A stretch of 46,523 nt of DNA from Tidjanibacter sp. (lineage in GTDB: Bacteria; Bacteroidota; Bacteroidia; Bacteroidales; Rikenellaceae). Position 1 is the first letter of the stretch. Every line of letters begins with the position of its first letter. A program made the position numbers and the translations under genes. This document shows positions 25,673-34,243 of this stretch, one piece after another. The stretch spans positions 1-46,523 of the forward strand of contig JAFXAY010000088.1 in assembly GCA_017521965.1 (NCBI GenBank), read 5' to 3'. The notes beneath the pieces are model-generated. The model was not told the origin of the DNA and ran no database searches. It saw only the letters and a list, made by a program, of their open reading frames with translations.

Positions 25673-27060
25673 CGCTTCTTCGAATTAAGGTTAAACTTAT
25701 AGGAGAGTGATATCGACGCGTGATCCAGACCGAAGTAGGTCTTGTTGCAACTCTTGATATATACACCGTTGTCGGTATCGGGAGCATTGTGGAACACGTC
25801 ATACTCCACCTTATAGCCACCGGCACCCACACTAAATTCCAAATTCAGGCGCTGATCTCGGCTGATAGGCAGGCGGTAGCCCACATTTAGGCCGCCTCCG
25901 ATTGCGGGCGACTTTGCATCTCTATCCTGATAGCGATACTCGCCACCGGTTGCCACATTGAACCACGACAAGCCGAAGTGAGCACCAACAAAGAGCCCCT
26001 GATTCTCAGCCTTGGGCCAGAATCGCACCTCGGGGCGGAGGGTAGCAGTACGGAACTTGGTGGTCTCGCCCGAATAATTCCAACCCGAATAGTAGAAGGG
26101 GACCGACACCGAGAGGTGAGGCACAACATCGACCTCAACGCCCAAGTTGGTAATCAACATACCCAATGCGGGCAGGTCGGTTTTCAGATAGAGGTGGCGG
26201 GGAGCGGGCTTGGAGAGCGGTGCGATAGGCACAAGTTGGCCAGCGCGCTCGGGATTAGCGCCAAGGGTATCCTCCTCGGCAATATCGGCGGGAGGTGTGC
26301 GGCGAACAATCTCGCGAACGTGGAAACGGACATAGCCATAACGCATCTTCGAGAATACCTCACGGTTTAGGTTATTCCACGCGGCGCTGCCCATTTTGCG
26401 CAGCTGACGGACAATATCGTCGTCCTCCTCAACGCTATTTTCGTCGCTCACATCGCCAACGATCACTCGCACCTCATCTTTATTTGCGAGCTCCGAAGCG
26501 TCGAGCAACTCAATAAAGGCGGGCCAATCGATGTAGTTATCGTTGCGGGTGATTATCTCCTCAGGTATCTCGATGCGACTACGCACATAGTTCTCTATGC
26601 TATTCAATCGACCACGACTCAGACGACGGTTGATGCGCTCACCACCCTCGGGCGATACCGCGCCACCAAAGGTAACACTAAGCAACTCCATCACCTCCTC
26701 GCCCTCGATAATCACAGAGATTACCGAGTCGAGCGAAGTCAGCGCCTCGTGGTTGTCGCTAAAATCCTCGTCGAGCAAATCTATCGACACAGGATAATAT
26801 ATATAATAGGTATGGGTGTTCTCCTCGATGAAACTCTGCGCCGAGGCCGAGGGGAGGAAAAACATTGAGAAAACAAAACAACAAATCAGGCGAACCAAAC
26901 CTAATTGTCGCCCAATTTGACCGTTTTTAGTATGTTTTAAGGCCTTATTCGGAGTGGCCTGCTGTGTCAGCTTATAGGCATCAGAAGCCGAAGAAGAGGC
27001 TGAAAATGCCCCCCCCATCGGGAAGTAATTCACTGTATTACAGCAAGTTACGCGCTTCAT
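25669..27060 (-). CDS. Outer-membrane protein, OmpA-like middle domain and DUF3575-type barrel
   Basis: A 463-codon frame. A hydrophobic export segment (LGLVRLICCFVFSMFFLPSASAQ) is preceded by an odd extension of about 52 residues when read from the first ATG. An internal TTG (about 26901-26905, QLGLVRL) would give a classical signal peptide. The middle region has an OmpA-like pattern (VTFGGAVSPEGGERINRRLSRGR). The C-terminal half is beta-barrel-like (HLSVSVPFYYSGWNYSG, RPEVRFWP, GLFVGAHFGLSWF) and matches DUF3575 outer-membrane proteins that accompany Mfa2/FimB genes in Bacteroidetes. It is the first gene of the three-gene surface operon and overlaps the next by 4 nt. The extension contains an 8-G tract (27009-27016). 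Which start is used is uncertain. Confidence 0.75.
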   Translation of the reverse strand: MKRVTCCNTVNYFPMGGAFSASSSASDAYKLTQQATPNKALKHTKNGQIGRQLGLVRLICCFVFSMFFLPSASAQSFIEENTHTYYIYYPVSIDLLDEDFSDNHEALTSLDSVISVIIEGEEVMELLSVTFGGAVSPEGGERINRRLSRGRLNSIENYVRSRIEIPEEIITRNDNYIDWPAFIELLDASELANKDEVRVIVGDVSDENSVEEDDDIVRQLRKMGSAAWNNLNREVFSKMRYGYVRFHVREIVRRTPPADIAEEDTLGANPERAGQLVPIAPLSKPAPRHLYLKTDLPALGMLITNLGVEVDVVPHLSVSVPFYYSGWNYSGETTKFRTATLRPEVRFWPKAENQGLFVGAHFGLSWFNVATGGEYRYQDRDAKSPAIGGGLNVGYRLPISRDQRLNLEFSVGAGGYKVEYDVFHNAPDTDNGVYIKSCNKTYFGLDHASISLSYKFNLNSKKR

Positions 27061-27284
27061 TGTCCTATATATTACGTTTAATAAAGTTATCGGAAAGTTT
27101 CTGACGCAACAAAGTTAGGAACTATTTTCCGAAATAGCAATAATAATAAACAAATTATTTTTCGTTGTATAAGACTCAATTGTGCAACAAATCACAACAA
27201 AAACCAATCCATCATAAATAATAGATAGGTATAACAGAACTGATGAGGTTTTGGTGAGATATGCGAAATTTCCAAAAAGTTCGT

Positions 27285-27292
27285 TATCTTTG
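27285..27292 (+). promoter_or_regulatory. -7 box for the slyD-like gene
   Basis: TATCTTTG, a perfect TAnnTTTG box 54 nt upstream of the ATG at 27347. Confidence 0.65.
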
Positions 27293-27346
27293 TGGCCTGA
27301 CGCGAAAAAAGATAATGTATTTGCAAAACATAAAATCGACAGAACA

Positions 27347-27889
27347 ATGAAAGTAGAAGCACAGAAATTCGTACAGCTCACCTATGAGCTTATTGTTGAC
27401 GGTCAGCTGGCTGACCAGGCTACCAAGGAGCGTCCTCTCGGCTTTGTATTTGGTGCAGGTTTCCTCCTCCCCAAGTTCGAGGCTAACATCGAGGGCAAAG
27501 AGGTGGGCGACACCTTCGCCTTTACCCTCACCCCCGAGGAGGGCTACGGTGTGAGCAACCCCGATATGGTAATCGACGTACCTACCGCCGCATTTATGAT
27601 TAACGGTCAGGTGGAGGAGGGTCTGCTCGTGGTGGGCAACCAGATTCCTATGATGACCGCCGACGGTATGCACGTTATCGGCGTGGTGACCGAAGTGGGC
27701 GCAGAGAGCGTTAAGATGGACTTCAACCACCCGATGGCCGGCAAGACCCTCAATTTCAGCGGCGAGATTGTAGAGGTACGCGAGGCTACCGAGGCCGACT
27801 ACCCCCACGCACACGGTGGCTGCAACTGCGGTGAGGGCTGCAACTGCGGTGACTGTGGCGATGGTGGCTGCGAGGGCGGTTGCTGCTAA
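27347..27889 (+). CDS. slyD: SlyD-like FKBP peptidyl-prolyl isomerase with Cys-rich metal tail
   Basis: A 180-residue cytoplasmic prolyl isomerase and chaperone. The FKBP domain (LGFVFGAGFLLPKFEANIEGKEVGD, then EEGYG) encloses an IF domain. The C-terminus after about residue 152 is HAHGGCNCGEGCNCGDCG and more CxC/GC pairs, like the nickel-binding tail of SlyD but dominated by cysteines. I start at ATG 27347 because the FKBP domain begins there and a -7 box lies at the right distance; the frame is open upstream but would run through that box. A 78-residue unknown gene follows after 57 nt. Confidence 0.9.
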   Translation: MKVEAQKFVQLTYELIVDGQLADQATKERPLGFVFGAGFLLPKFEANIEGKEVGDTFAFTLTPEEGYGVSNPDMVIDVPTAAFMINGQVEEGLLVVGNQIPMMTADGMHVIGVVTEVGAESVKMDFNHPMAGKTLNFSGEIVEVREATEADYPHAHGGCNCGEGCNCGDCGDGGCEGGCC

Positions 27890-27946
27890 TCGGCAAGAAT
27901 AGGTTTGCAACCAACTATCTCAGAAACAATTGTTGCTTAGTGAGTT

Positions 27947-28183
27947 ATGGTTAAGGTAGCACTGATACACATCGACGAGGAGTGGCGCACAGGGAAGACT
28001 ATTTCGCTGGAACGCCTGCCCGCACGTGGCGACCTGGTGTGGACCCGTGCCGAGGAGCGCACCTCGGGGACAGATATGTTCGTAGTGGAGCGCGTGATGC
28101 ACGCCGAGTGTGGCACCAACGACGAAGAGGTAGTCTATCTCTTTGTCACCCCCTACCACGACTACGGTACTACCCTACCTTAA
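27947..28183 (+). CDS. Small protein of unknown function
   Basis: A 78-residue soluble protein (MVKVALIHIDEEWRTGKTISLERLPARGD...). I do not recognise a family. It has no signal peptide, no membrane segment and one Cys. The codon usage resembles its neighbours, and the pattern of Arg/Glu with beta-type segments (LVWTRAEERTSGTDMFVVERVMH) looks like a folded protein. It lies between the slyD-like gene and a terminator, so it is probably co-transcribed with slyD. Confidence 0.7.
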   Translation: MVKVALIHIDEEWRTGKTISLERLPARGDLVWTRAEERTSGTDMFVVERVMHAECGTNDEEVVYLFVTPYHDYGTTLP

Positions 28184-28202
28184 TATAATCACCAACAAAC
28201 AC

Positions 28203-28236
28203 AATAGGCTGACCCGAAAAGGTCAGCCTATTTTAT
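28203..28236. terminator. Bidirectional terminator between convergent genes
   Basis: AATAGGCTGACC pairs perfectly with GGTCAGCCTATT around a 6-nt loop, with TTTTATTTAT on the plus side and an A/T flank on the other. It lies 20 nt past the small plus-strand gene and 39 nt past the CotH gene stop. Confidence 0.85.
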
Positions 28237-28274
28237 TTATGCATAACTACACAAATGCAGTTTCATCATTTCCG

Positions 28275-30905
28275 TTAATACTGCTGAATCTTAGCATCTA
28301 ACCAATTAAGTTTAGCAGTATATGAGGCCTTCATTCTATCAATGGCTGCTTGATAGGTCATCGTTTCATCACCATTTGTAGTTTTATCAATAGGCCACAT
28401 GACACTATTAATTTCATCGGAAACTCTCAACTTATCAGCCTCAGCATCAATATAAGCAGGAACCGTTTCAAAATTAGGTTTCAATATATTCCATCTCTCT
28501 TTTACTCGAGCCTTAAAAATCGGATCTGTAAATAATCTCTGATAATAAACAGCACTAGTTGCTCCATAAGAACTTGTCTTACCAGGCACAAAAGTAGCCC
28601 AGTCAAAATCCCAAACAGGACCTGCGTGCATCTTACCCAATCTATCTTTATACATATACGTACTCTTTGGGTGCTGCGGCTCTGTATTTCCTGTCAATTC
28701 ATGAACAAACCACCAATCAATAAACGAATCTACATCCAGATAATCCACATACTCCCTTACTGCAAAACGCTCATCATCATATAGAGCCTCCTCCATATTA
28801 TTCACGTAGCCTTGCATATATTGGAATTGAGCATCGGTAATCTCATCGGGATCTTTGAACATATAGGGAAGATTACGTACTGATGATTTAAACTTAAACA
28901 TCTCATCATAATAGACATCAAGTTCCATCAAGTATCCACCTGTTACCGCATCACCTTCATTATCAGTATCCTCAATCTCCGCAATATTTACACGGTTTTC
29001 ATCAACTTTAATCTGTTCGCACAGATAGTAGTTGCCGACATGTTTACCATTAAGTACCAACTCCACAAATTCACCTCGTGGTGTCCAAGCCAAATCAGTC
29101 AACTCTGAAATACGAAAAGCCACACGATTACGGAGCATTGTTCTATCCATCCAATTAGCGAGCAACACCCATCGTTTATGTTTTGGCATGCCTAAAATAG
29201 ATGCTTTCTTATCTAGTTTGATCGCATAAGGTTTCTTAGGATAGCTCCAAGTTGTATTGCCACGACCTCGCATATTGACTATATTATCATAATCAATTTC
29301 ACCATTTTTATTAATAATGGTCAATTCAACATCACCTAACCAATCAGCAGTTTTAGGAGGTAAGGCTACCTGATCAGGAGTATTAACGATCACAATAGAC
29401 AGACCTGTAATCCTAAGGTCCACCACATACTTGACAACCGTACCATCAGCAGAGACAATAGAGTAAGTAACTGGTTTTGAAAAATCATTCTGTGTTACAC
29501 CACTCACTTGCTCTACGCCATCTACCAGCACCTTATCACCATTGGTCACAAAAGATGCTACTAGGTTCTTTGTATTGGATATTAAAGGAGTTGTAAACTC
29601 TAAATTTTGTCCTTCAATTGGCATTTCCACGTCCAATGCTACGCTGGTGTTATCTTCTGCCAAGAAGGCAAAATATGAGAGAGTTGTGCCTGCATAGATA
29701 ACATTGAATACAGTTGACGAAACCTGAATGAGCTGATTATTGCCATCTTTAACATTAAGAACTAAGGTTACTTGCTCATTGTAATTCGTAGACAAATCGC
29801 TATCTGCAATATAGGCTTTATATTGGCCTTGTTTAATCACACCATTTTCATCAACAGCCTGTTCTACCTTAATAAGATTATAATTCTCAGGTGATGTTAC
29901 ATAAGAATTACGGGTCTTACCCACCATATCCAGTTCAATCTCACAATTCAAAGAGTTAACATCGTAATTAAAAATTGCATTTGAGGGATTAACTCTAAAT
30001 TCAATCACTTCTGTGGTTCCCTTACTTAGAACAATATTCTTTGTCTGCAGAGTTACGATACTGGTAGGGGTATTATAACATTTATTAAAAGTGTAAGAAG
30101 TACCGTCTGCCAACGATATTGTAATTACATTGGTTCTATCATCCTGTGTAATAGAACTAATAATCTTCGATGCGTCAGCCGAATAATTCGTAACAATGGA
30201 TTCTATTACCTCATTAGGTTTAGATTGATAGTACATTTCTATGACATAGAACCCCAAGTCATTAACAACTATTCGCACAGAGATGCCTTCTGCACCCTGA
30301 GGACCTTGCTCACCCTGAGGACCTTGCTCACCCTGAGGACCTTGCTCACCCTGAGGACCCTGCTCACCCTGAGGACCTTGCTCGCCCTGAGGACCTTGCT
30401 CTCCCTGAGGACCCTGCTCACCCTGAGGACCTGGCTCGCCCTGAGGACCCTGCTCGCCCTGAGGACCCTGAGGACCTTGAGGACCTTGTTCGCCCTGCTC
30501 ACCCTGTGGACCCTGCGCCTTTATATACTCTCCATTATTATCTTTAATACGAGTGAAAGTATCTCCATTATCATAAGAAACACACCAATAGCCATCTTGA
30601 TCAATGAGCAAATACGGAGTTACTCCATTTTGACCATTGGCACCGTTCGCACCATCATAAACATTAATAGATGAATCATCAGAGAATACTATTTTCCAAC
30701 CGGTTTTTCCATCGACATTGTTTATGGGATCTACCAATTTAATAATTTTACCATTACTATAAGCATTTTTAAGTTGGTCAACCGCTGCTTTAATAGTAGT
30801 AATATCTTGTTCTATTAAACTAATACGATCTTCCATTTCGGAAAGTCTAGAACAAGACACCAAGCCAATCATCGTCAGCAATAAAATAGTGATTTTGTTT
30901 TTCAT
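28275..30905 (-). CDS. CotH-kinase-domain lipoprotein with collagen-like repeats
   Basis: An 876-residue surface lipoprotein. The lipobox is LVSC (Cys18). A short coiled coil (about residues 20-50, [15 protein letters not shown]) is followed by a small domain (50-130). Then comes a Gly-X-Y collagen-like tract of about 25 triplets, mostly GPQGEQ (132-207), then beta-sandwich regions (about 210-530). The C-terminal CotH-type domain (about 530-870) has [35 protein letters not shown] and the acidic motif [11 protein letters not shown], with catalytic-type Asp residues kept. CotH proteins are atypical kinases or surface proteins. The DNA is clearly more AT-rich than its neighbours, with AT-ending codons, which suggests recent acquisition or different expression. 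A long structured leader precedes it. Confidence 0.88.
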   Translation of the reverse strand: MKNKITILLLTMIGLVSCSRLSEMEDRISLIEQDITTIKAAVDQLKNAYSNGKIIKLVDPINNVDGKTGWKIVFSDDSSINVYDGANGANGQNGVTPYLLIDQDGYWCVSYDNGDTFTRIKDNNGEYIKAQGPQGEQGEQGPQGPQGPQGEQGPQGEPGPQGEQGPQGEQGPQGEQGPQGEQGPQGEQGPQGEQGPQGEQGPQGAEGISVRIVVNDLGFYVIEMYYQSKPNEVIESIVTNYSADASKIISSITQDDRTNVITISLADGTSYTFNKCYNTPTSIVTLQTKNIVLSKGTTEVIEFRVNPSNAIFNYDVNSLNCEIELDMVGKTRNSYVTSPENYNLIKVEQAVDENGVIKQGQYKAYIADSDLSTNYNEQVTLVLNVKDGNNQLIQVSSTVFNVIYAGTTLSYFAFLAEDNTSVALDVEMPIEGQNLEFTTPLISNTKNLVASFVTNGDKVLVDGVEQVSGVTQNDFSKPVTYSIVSADGTVVKYVVDLRITGLSIVIVNTPDQVALPPKTADWLGDVELTIINKNGEIDYDNIVNMRGRGNTTWSYPKKPYAIKLDKKASILGMPKHKRWVLLANWMDRTMLRNRVAFRISELTDLAWTPRGEFVELVLNGKHVGNYYLCEQIKVDENRVNIAEIEDTDNEGDAVTGGYLMELDVYYDEMFKFKSSVRNLPYMFKDPDEITDAQFQYMQGYVNNMEEALYDDERFAVREYVDYLDVDSFIDWWFVHELTGNTEPQHPKSTYMYKDRLGKMHAGPVWDFDWATFVPGKTSSYGATSAVYYQRLFTDPIFKARVKERWNILKPNFETVPAYIDAEADKLRVSDEINSVMWPIDKTTNGDETMTYQAAIDRMKASYTAKLNWLDAKIQQY
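30285..30512 (-). repeat. 18-bp tandem repeats encoding GPQGEQ
   Basis: A tandem array of 18-bp units (plus strand, for example CTGAGGACCTTGCTCACC) with small synonymous differences. It lies inside the CotH gene and encodes the collagen-like triplets. Such a nearly perfect coding repeat can change length by slippage. Confidence 0.85.
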
Positions 30906-31014
30906 AATAATAACAATAATAATTAAGTATAATTCAGTACATTAGAATCTTACTATATGGTGGTAGGCAAAGACATAAAAAGAAAGTGTGGAATTATGTA
31001 TTGTATATCTGTTA

Positions 31015-31172
31015 GAAGGCTCTGACAAAACCGAAGAGAGAATACAACAATACACTACTCCACACTTGAATAGTATGGAGTAGTAGCCAGAAAGCCACAA
31101 GCCATAACTATACAAGGAAGAGCGTTGTCGTCCAATCCTCTCTCTAATGAAAACTGTCAGATTTTCTAACAA
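31015..31172 (-). ncRNA. Candidate structured RNA / leader upstream of CotH gene
   Basis: Read on the minus strand the segment can fold into one long irregular hairpin of about 155 nt: TGTTAGA/TCTAACA, TCTGACA/TGTCAGA, AGAGAGA/TCTCTCT, ACAAC/GTTGT, and a 13-bp tip stem ACTACTCCATACT/AGTGTGGAGTAGT with a 5-nt loop. The helices are nested in order and separated by internal loops. A strong promoter lies about 65 nt upstream. It could be a separate small RNA or the 5' leader of the lipoprotein gene. The weak TTG-started frame over it (76 codons) follows the stems and is not convincing. The class is not recognised. Confidence 0.45.
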
Positions 31173-31202
31173 GGATAAAGCGATAACACTTTCAAAATAT
31201 GT

Positions 31203-31268
31203 CCGTTAAAGACATCTATTCTGTCTTTTAACGGTACAAAAGTAACTAATTGTACGATTAATTCCAAA
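31203..31268 (-). promoter_or_regulatory. Promoter and first leader hairpin for the CotH region
   Basis: On the minus strand TTTG (31265-31268), 20 nt, then TACTTTTG (31237-31244), a perfect -7 box. The start site would be near 31231. The RNA then forms a hairpin with arms CCGTTAAAAGACA and TGTCTTTAACGG (31203-31234). The leader to the CotH ATG would be about 325 nt. Confidence 0.65.
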
Positions 31269-31365
31269 AACCTACACTATTTAAAGCAAAAAGCAAGATG
31301 TTAAATCACAACATCTTACTTTCTCATATCCAATATAGGCTCTATTGTTATTTTCAGGTAAATTT

Positions 31366-31496
31366 AGCATTGCCGAGGTAAGCATAACGCTGCGATTAAG
31401 CCGAGAGCAGAGACTGCTTGCAGGCTCTGCCGAGGCGGAGCGGGGAAAAGCCCACGAAGTGGGATTAACGCAGAAATTCGCTCTTACCTATTATTT
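31366..31496. repeat. Palindromic repeat family 3, copy 1
   Basis: It starts AGCATTGCCGAGGTAAGC and ends CAGAAATTCGCTCTTACC, motifs shared with the next copy (31563-31614). Inside are hairpins AGCAGAGA...TCTGCC-like and GCCCACGAAGTGGG. It lies between the CotH leader and the GH2-like gene. No gene is present in 31269-31613. Confidence 0.6.
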
Positions 31497-31498
31497 TC

Positions 31499-31621
31499 AG
31501 AAATAAATATAAGAGATGAAGTTCAAGGCTTGCGAAGGCGAGGCAAGCGGAGTTTACTGAGTGGTAAATGAGCATTGCCGAGCCAAGCGTAACGAAGAAA
31601 TTCGCTCTTATATTTATTTCT
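31499..31621. repeat. Palindromic repeat family 3, copy 2, abutting the GH2-like stop
   Basis: The outer arms AGAAATAAATATAAGAG and CTCTTATATTTATTTCT pair perfectly over 17 nt. Inside are GCTTGC/GCAAGC pieces, AGCATTGCCGAGCCAAGC and GAAGAAATTCGCTCTTA, related to copy 1. The right arm contains the stop codon of the GH2-like gene (31614-31616). Confidence 0.7.
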
Positions 31622-33344
31622 GCGCGGGAATTTCAAATTCCTCTTGATGAAGAACAACCCTCTCCACCTCATCACTCACTCCAAACATCTCCTCTTTGAG
31701 GGTAAGTTTGCGCGGCTCGCCGGGGAGGTTATACTCGTAGGGCATTGGCTCGGTGAGGAGTTCGACAATCACAGTAGCCTTGCGTTGCGGGCGGACATCG
31801 GCCAGCGAGAAGGTGGTCATCAGCGACCCACCCGGGGCGATACGCACGGGCTCCTCCTTGGTGGCGCGTACACTGCCGCCCTGCTTGACGGTGCAGCGCA
31901 AAATGGCACGCACGGGCGACAACACATTGTCGTTCTCGACACTCACAAATCCCTCAGCCACACGGTCACCCACAATGCGGATACCGCCCTGCGAGCTCTG
32001 GGCCTCAGCAAAGGTCATCGGGTCGTTATTCCACTCGCCCTCCGAGGCGGGATACCACACGGGGCGCTCTTTCTCCAACGCTTTCAGCGCCAAATAGCTC
32101 TCATACAGACAGATACCGTTACCCGAGCGTGCAGCAGGCGAGAAGCCCACCACCGAGGGGTGATTCTTCGAGTAGTGGTACATACGCTCCGCCCTATCTA
32201 CAAAGGCAGCAGTCCACTTCGGGTCATTGGAGGGGTTGCCTCCCACCTTACGGTCGCCACCACGCGAGGTGTCAACATCCGCACAATCAATCACATAGAG
32301 TCCCAGACGGTCGCACACGGTATAGAAATCCTCAGGTTGAGTGCCACCCATCACGATGATAGTGTTCACTCCACCCTCTTTAAGCTCCGTGAGGTGTGCA
32401 GCAGTGGTCTGAATATCGCCCTCATAGGCCGCCTCGGCACTCACCATATCGACCACACGCCCATCGAGCGCAATGCGTCCGTCGGTATATACCGCATCGC
32501 GGAACGCCACGCGGCGCATCACATACTCCTTGAAGCGGCCCTCATACTGGGTGCGAATAACAAGACGATAGAGGTAGGGCGTTTCGTGGTTCCACGGGAG
32601 TGCATCGCTCAGCGACGCCATAAATATCACATTATCACCCTTTAACATATCGGTAGTGAAGGTGCGGTTACCGTGCGACACCACATTACCGTTGGGGTCA
32701 ATCAGCTCGTAATATACCTTAAACTCTTTGGAGTTGAGCAGGTGGCTCTCCATATCGACCTCGATAGTCATATTGCTCTGGCCCACTGAGTATGTGGAAG
32801 ATACGTTGATATCGCGGATACGCACTTTGGGCTGCGAGATGATGGCTGCCTTGCGGAATTTAGCCTCACCACGATGTTCCCTGCCATCTTCGAGCACCTC
32901 GGCCACCGACTGCTTAAAGACCTTGATTTCCAAATCGTTGTAATTCTCTTGCGAGAGTTTGGTGAGGTCGAACTCCACCCTACCGTGCCCTGCTTGCGAG
33001 TAGCCTGCGGTAGTGCCATTGATAGTCACCTCGTAGGCCGAGGTAGCGTCCTCCACGCGCAGGAGCACCACGCGGTCGCTCCAACGGTAATTCACCTTGA
33101 AGCGTGTCGAGTAGGTCACCGCATCGGCACTCTCGCTGCTCTGCCACTCGGTGAGGGGTATGATGTAGTCACCGCCAAAAGCATCGGCAATGGCCTCGTC
33201 GCGCGAAGCGTAGGGGTTGATTTCGCCACGCGGAGCAAGTCGGCCCACGCCAATCAACTCAGGGTCGGAGTAGTCGCCGAGAGGTTGTGCGCTGAGGGTA
33301 GCAGCGCAAAATAGGGGGAAAAGTATAGTGAATAGTCGCCTCAT
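31614..33344 (-). CDS. GH2 beta-galactosidase-like secreted protein, probably inactive
   Basis: A 576-residue protein with signal peptide MRRLFTILFPLFCAATLSAQ. The fold follows glycoside hydrolase family 2: sugar-binding sandwich (VLLRVEDATSAYEVTINGTTAGYSQAGHGRVEFDLT), immunoglobulin-like domain (about 190-310, RDINVSSTYSVGQSNMTIEV), then a partial TIM barrel. At the acid/base site, where active enzymes read SLGNEAGNG, it has SPAARSGNG, so Asn-Glu is gone. The nucleophile strand is also missing and the barrel is short. The normal family length is 800-1000 residues. The frame is intact and the codon use is normal, so it is more likely a conserved pseudoenzyme, perhaps a glycan-binding protein, than a decaying gene. 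It is divergent from the HsdR-N gene. Confidence 0.8.
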   Translation of the reverse strand: MRRLFTILFPLFCAATLSAQPLGDYSDPELIGVGRLAPRGEINPYASRDEAIADAFGGDYIIPLTEWQSSESADAVTYSTRFKVNYRWSDRVVLLRVEDATSAYEVTINGTTAGYSQAGHGRVEFDLTKLSQENYNDLEIKVFKQSVAEVLEDGREHRGEAKFRKAAIISQPKVRIRDINVSSTYSVGQSNMTIEVDMESHLLNSKEFKVYYELIDPNGNVVSHGNRTFTTDMLKGDNVIFMASLSDALPWNHETPYLYRLVIRTQYEGRFKEYVMRRVAFRDAVYTDGRIALDGRVVDMVSAEAAYEGDIQTTAAHLTELKEGGVNTIIVMGGTQPEDFYTVCDRLGLYVIDCADVDTSRGGDRKVGGNPSNDPKWTAAFVDRAERMYHYSKNHPSVVGFSPAARSGNGICLYESYLALKALEKERPVWYPASEGEWNNDPMTFAEAQSSQGGIRIVGDRVAEGFVSVENDNVLSPVRAILRCTVKQGGSVRATKEEPVRIAPGGSLMTTFSLADVRPQRKATVIVELLTEPMPYEYNLPGEPRKLTLKEEMFGVSDEVERVVLHQEEFEIPAQK

Positions 33345-33345
33345 C

Positions 33346-33376
33346 TTGTCGGAAAACGAATAAAAATGTAAATTTG
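33346..33376 (+). promoter_or_regulatory. Promoter of HsdR-N gene
   Basis: TTG (33346-33348), 20 nt, TAAATTTG (33369-33376). It overlaps the start of the divergent GH2-like gene. A TACTTTTA box on the minus strand (33390-33397) may serve that gene. Confidence 0.65.
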
Positions 33377-33414
33377 TACCTTAGGAGGGTAAAAGTAGCC
33401 TTTTTTTTTGAGAT

Positions 33415-33873
33415 ATGGAAGAGTACAGCCAACTAAATTTTCCGGGCATCACACTTCGCTGCGTGCGAGGCGATGGTGGAGTGAGCGTTTGGGACTCGCT
33501 GCGCCATAAATATATTGTGCTCACTCCCGAGGAGTGGGTGCGCCGCCACGTTGTGGAGTGGCTGATGCAGAGCTACCACCTGCTGCCCGAACAGATAGTG
33601 TTGGAGTACCCCGTGGAGATTGGCGGCACCCGCCAGAGGGCCGACGTGGTGGTGGTCGATAAGCGCGGCGCACCACAGCTGGTTGTGGAGTGCAAGGAGA
33701 GCCGCATCGACTTCACCCGCTCGGAGGTTGTGCGCGAGGTCTATGCCCAAGTGGTGCGCTATAACGCCACCCTCCACTCCCCCCAGATTATGATTACCAA
33801 TGGCTTGCGCCACTTCTGCTTCCGCACCGAGGATTTCTGCTCGTACCAAGCAATACGGGAGTTGGAGTTGTAA
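33415..33873 (+). CDS. Solitary type I restriction HsdR-N domain protein
   Basis: A 152-residue cytoplasmic protein of the HsdR_N_2 type. It has MEEYSQLNFPGITLRCVRGDGGVSVWDSLRHKY at the start, then a PD-(D/E)XK-like nuclease core: the Asp in RQRADVVVVDKRG and E-x-K in LVVECKESR (about residues 78-104). Bacteroidetes commonly carry this short protein as a single gene without HsdS or HsdM, and none is present here. The nuclease-type residues appear intact, but the substrate is unknown, so a DNA repair, RNA or defence role cannot be chosen. Confidence 0.8.
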   Translation: MEEYSQLNFPGITLRCVRGDGGVSVWDSLRHKYIVLTPEEWVRRHVVEWLMQSYHLLPEQIVLEYPVEIGGTRQRADVVVVDKRGAPQLVVECKESRIDFTRSEVVREVYAQVVRYNATLHSPQIMITNGLRHFCFRTEDFCSYQAIRELEL

Positions 33874-33899
33874 GGGTCGCAGAGCCTTTTCTATTGGAG

Positions 33900-33985
33900 G
33901 AAATTGAAGGGAATAATGGGAGTAATGGGAGTAATGGGAATAATGGGAAAATCTTTAAATTCCTTAAACTCTCTAAACTCCCTAT
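33900..33985. repeat. GGGAATAAT array E between convergent genes
   Basis: It has four or five units of GGGAATAAT/GGGAGTAAT, then AATCTTTAAA, then CTCCCTATAAAAAA. This is the right half of the array plan without the TTAGGGAGTG block. It leads straight into the GAGAGCAAT hairpin. Confidence 0.65.
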
Positions 33986-34021
33986 AAAAAAAGAGAGCAA
34001 TATCGAATTGCTCTCATTTTT
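33986..34021. terminator. Bidirectional GAGAGCAAT-family terminator
   Basis: GAGAGCAAT pairs with ATTGCTCTC, with an A-run before and a T-run after. Third occurrence of this hairpin (also 6781 and 11774). Confidence 0.75.
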
Positions 34022-34023
34022 AC

Positions 34024-34080
34024 AAAAAAGCCATATGATTGAGGAAATTTTGGGCTTCGTGCAGCGAGGCTGCCCGCAGG
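34024..34080. repeat. Truncated family-2 palindrome
   Basis: AAAAAAGCCATATGATTGAG and TTTTGGGCTTCGTG...GCGAGGCTGCCCGCAG are the left half of the element at 6818-6942. The right half is absent. A different short stretch follows to 34112. Confidence 0.65.
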
Positions 34081-34112
34081 CGTCATAGACGCTTTTCTAT
34101 TTTAACCCCACA

Positions 34113-34243
34113 ACGAAAAAAAAGTCATATAATCGAGCTATTTTTAGGCGAGGGTGTTTGGGGAGCCGCGCAGCATACTCTTTGTATGTAAGCGGTTACC
34201 CAAGCACCCTCAACACCAAAATAGCCGATTAGATGGCTTTTTT
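34113..34243. repeat. Family-2 palindrome abutting the mdh stop (copy B)
   Basis: The outer arms AAAAAAGTCATATAATCG and CGATTAGATGGCTTTTTT pair, with an inner stem AGGGTG/CACCCT and a GCATAC/GTATGT hairpin at the tip. The right arm runs into the mdh stop codon (34243-34245). Internal sequence differs from copy A but the architecture is the same. Confidence 0.7.

Noticed and set aside
21491..27060. Diversity-generating retroelement acting on the adhesin
   Set aside because: No reverse transcriptase gene and no template/variable repeat pair seen in the window.
30942..31172. 76-codon minus-strand frame in the CotH leader
   Set aside because: Begins at TTG, lacks a recognisable pattern, and its sequence is explained by the base-paired arms of the leader.
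33415..33873. Complete type I restriction-modification system
   Set aside because: Only a short HsdR-N-like protein; no HsdM, HsdS or helicase domain nearby.
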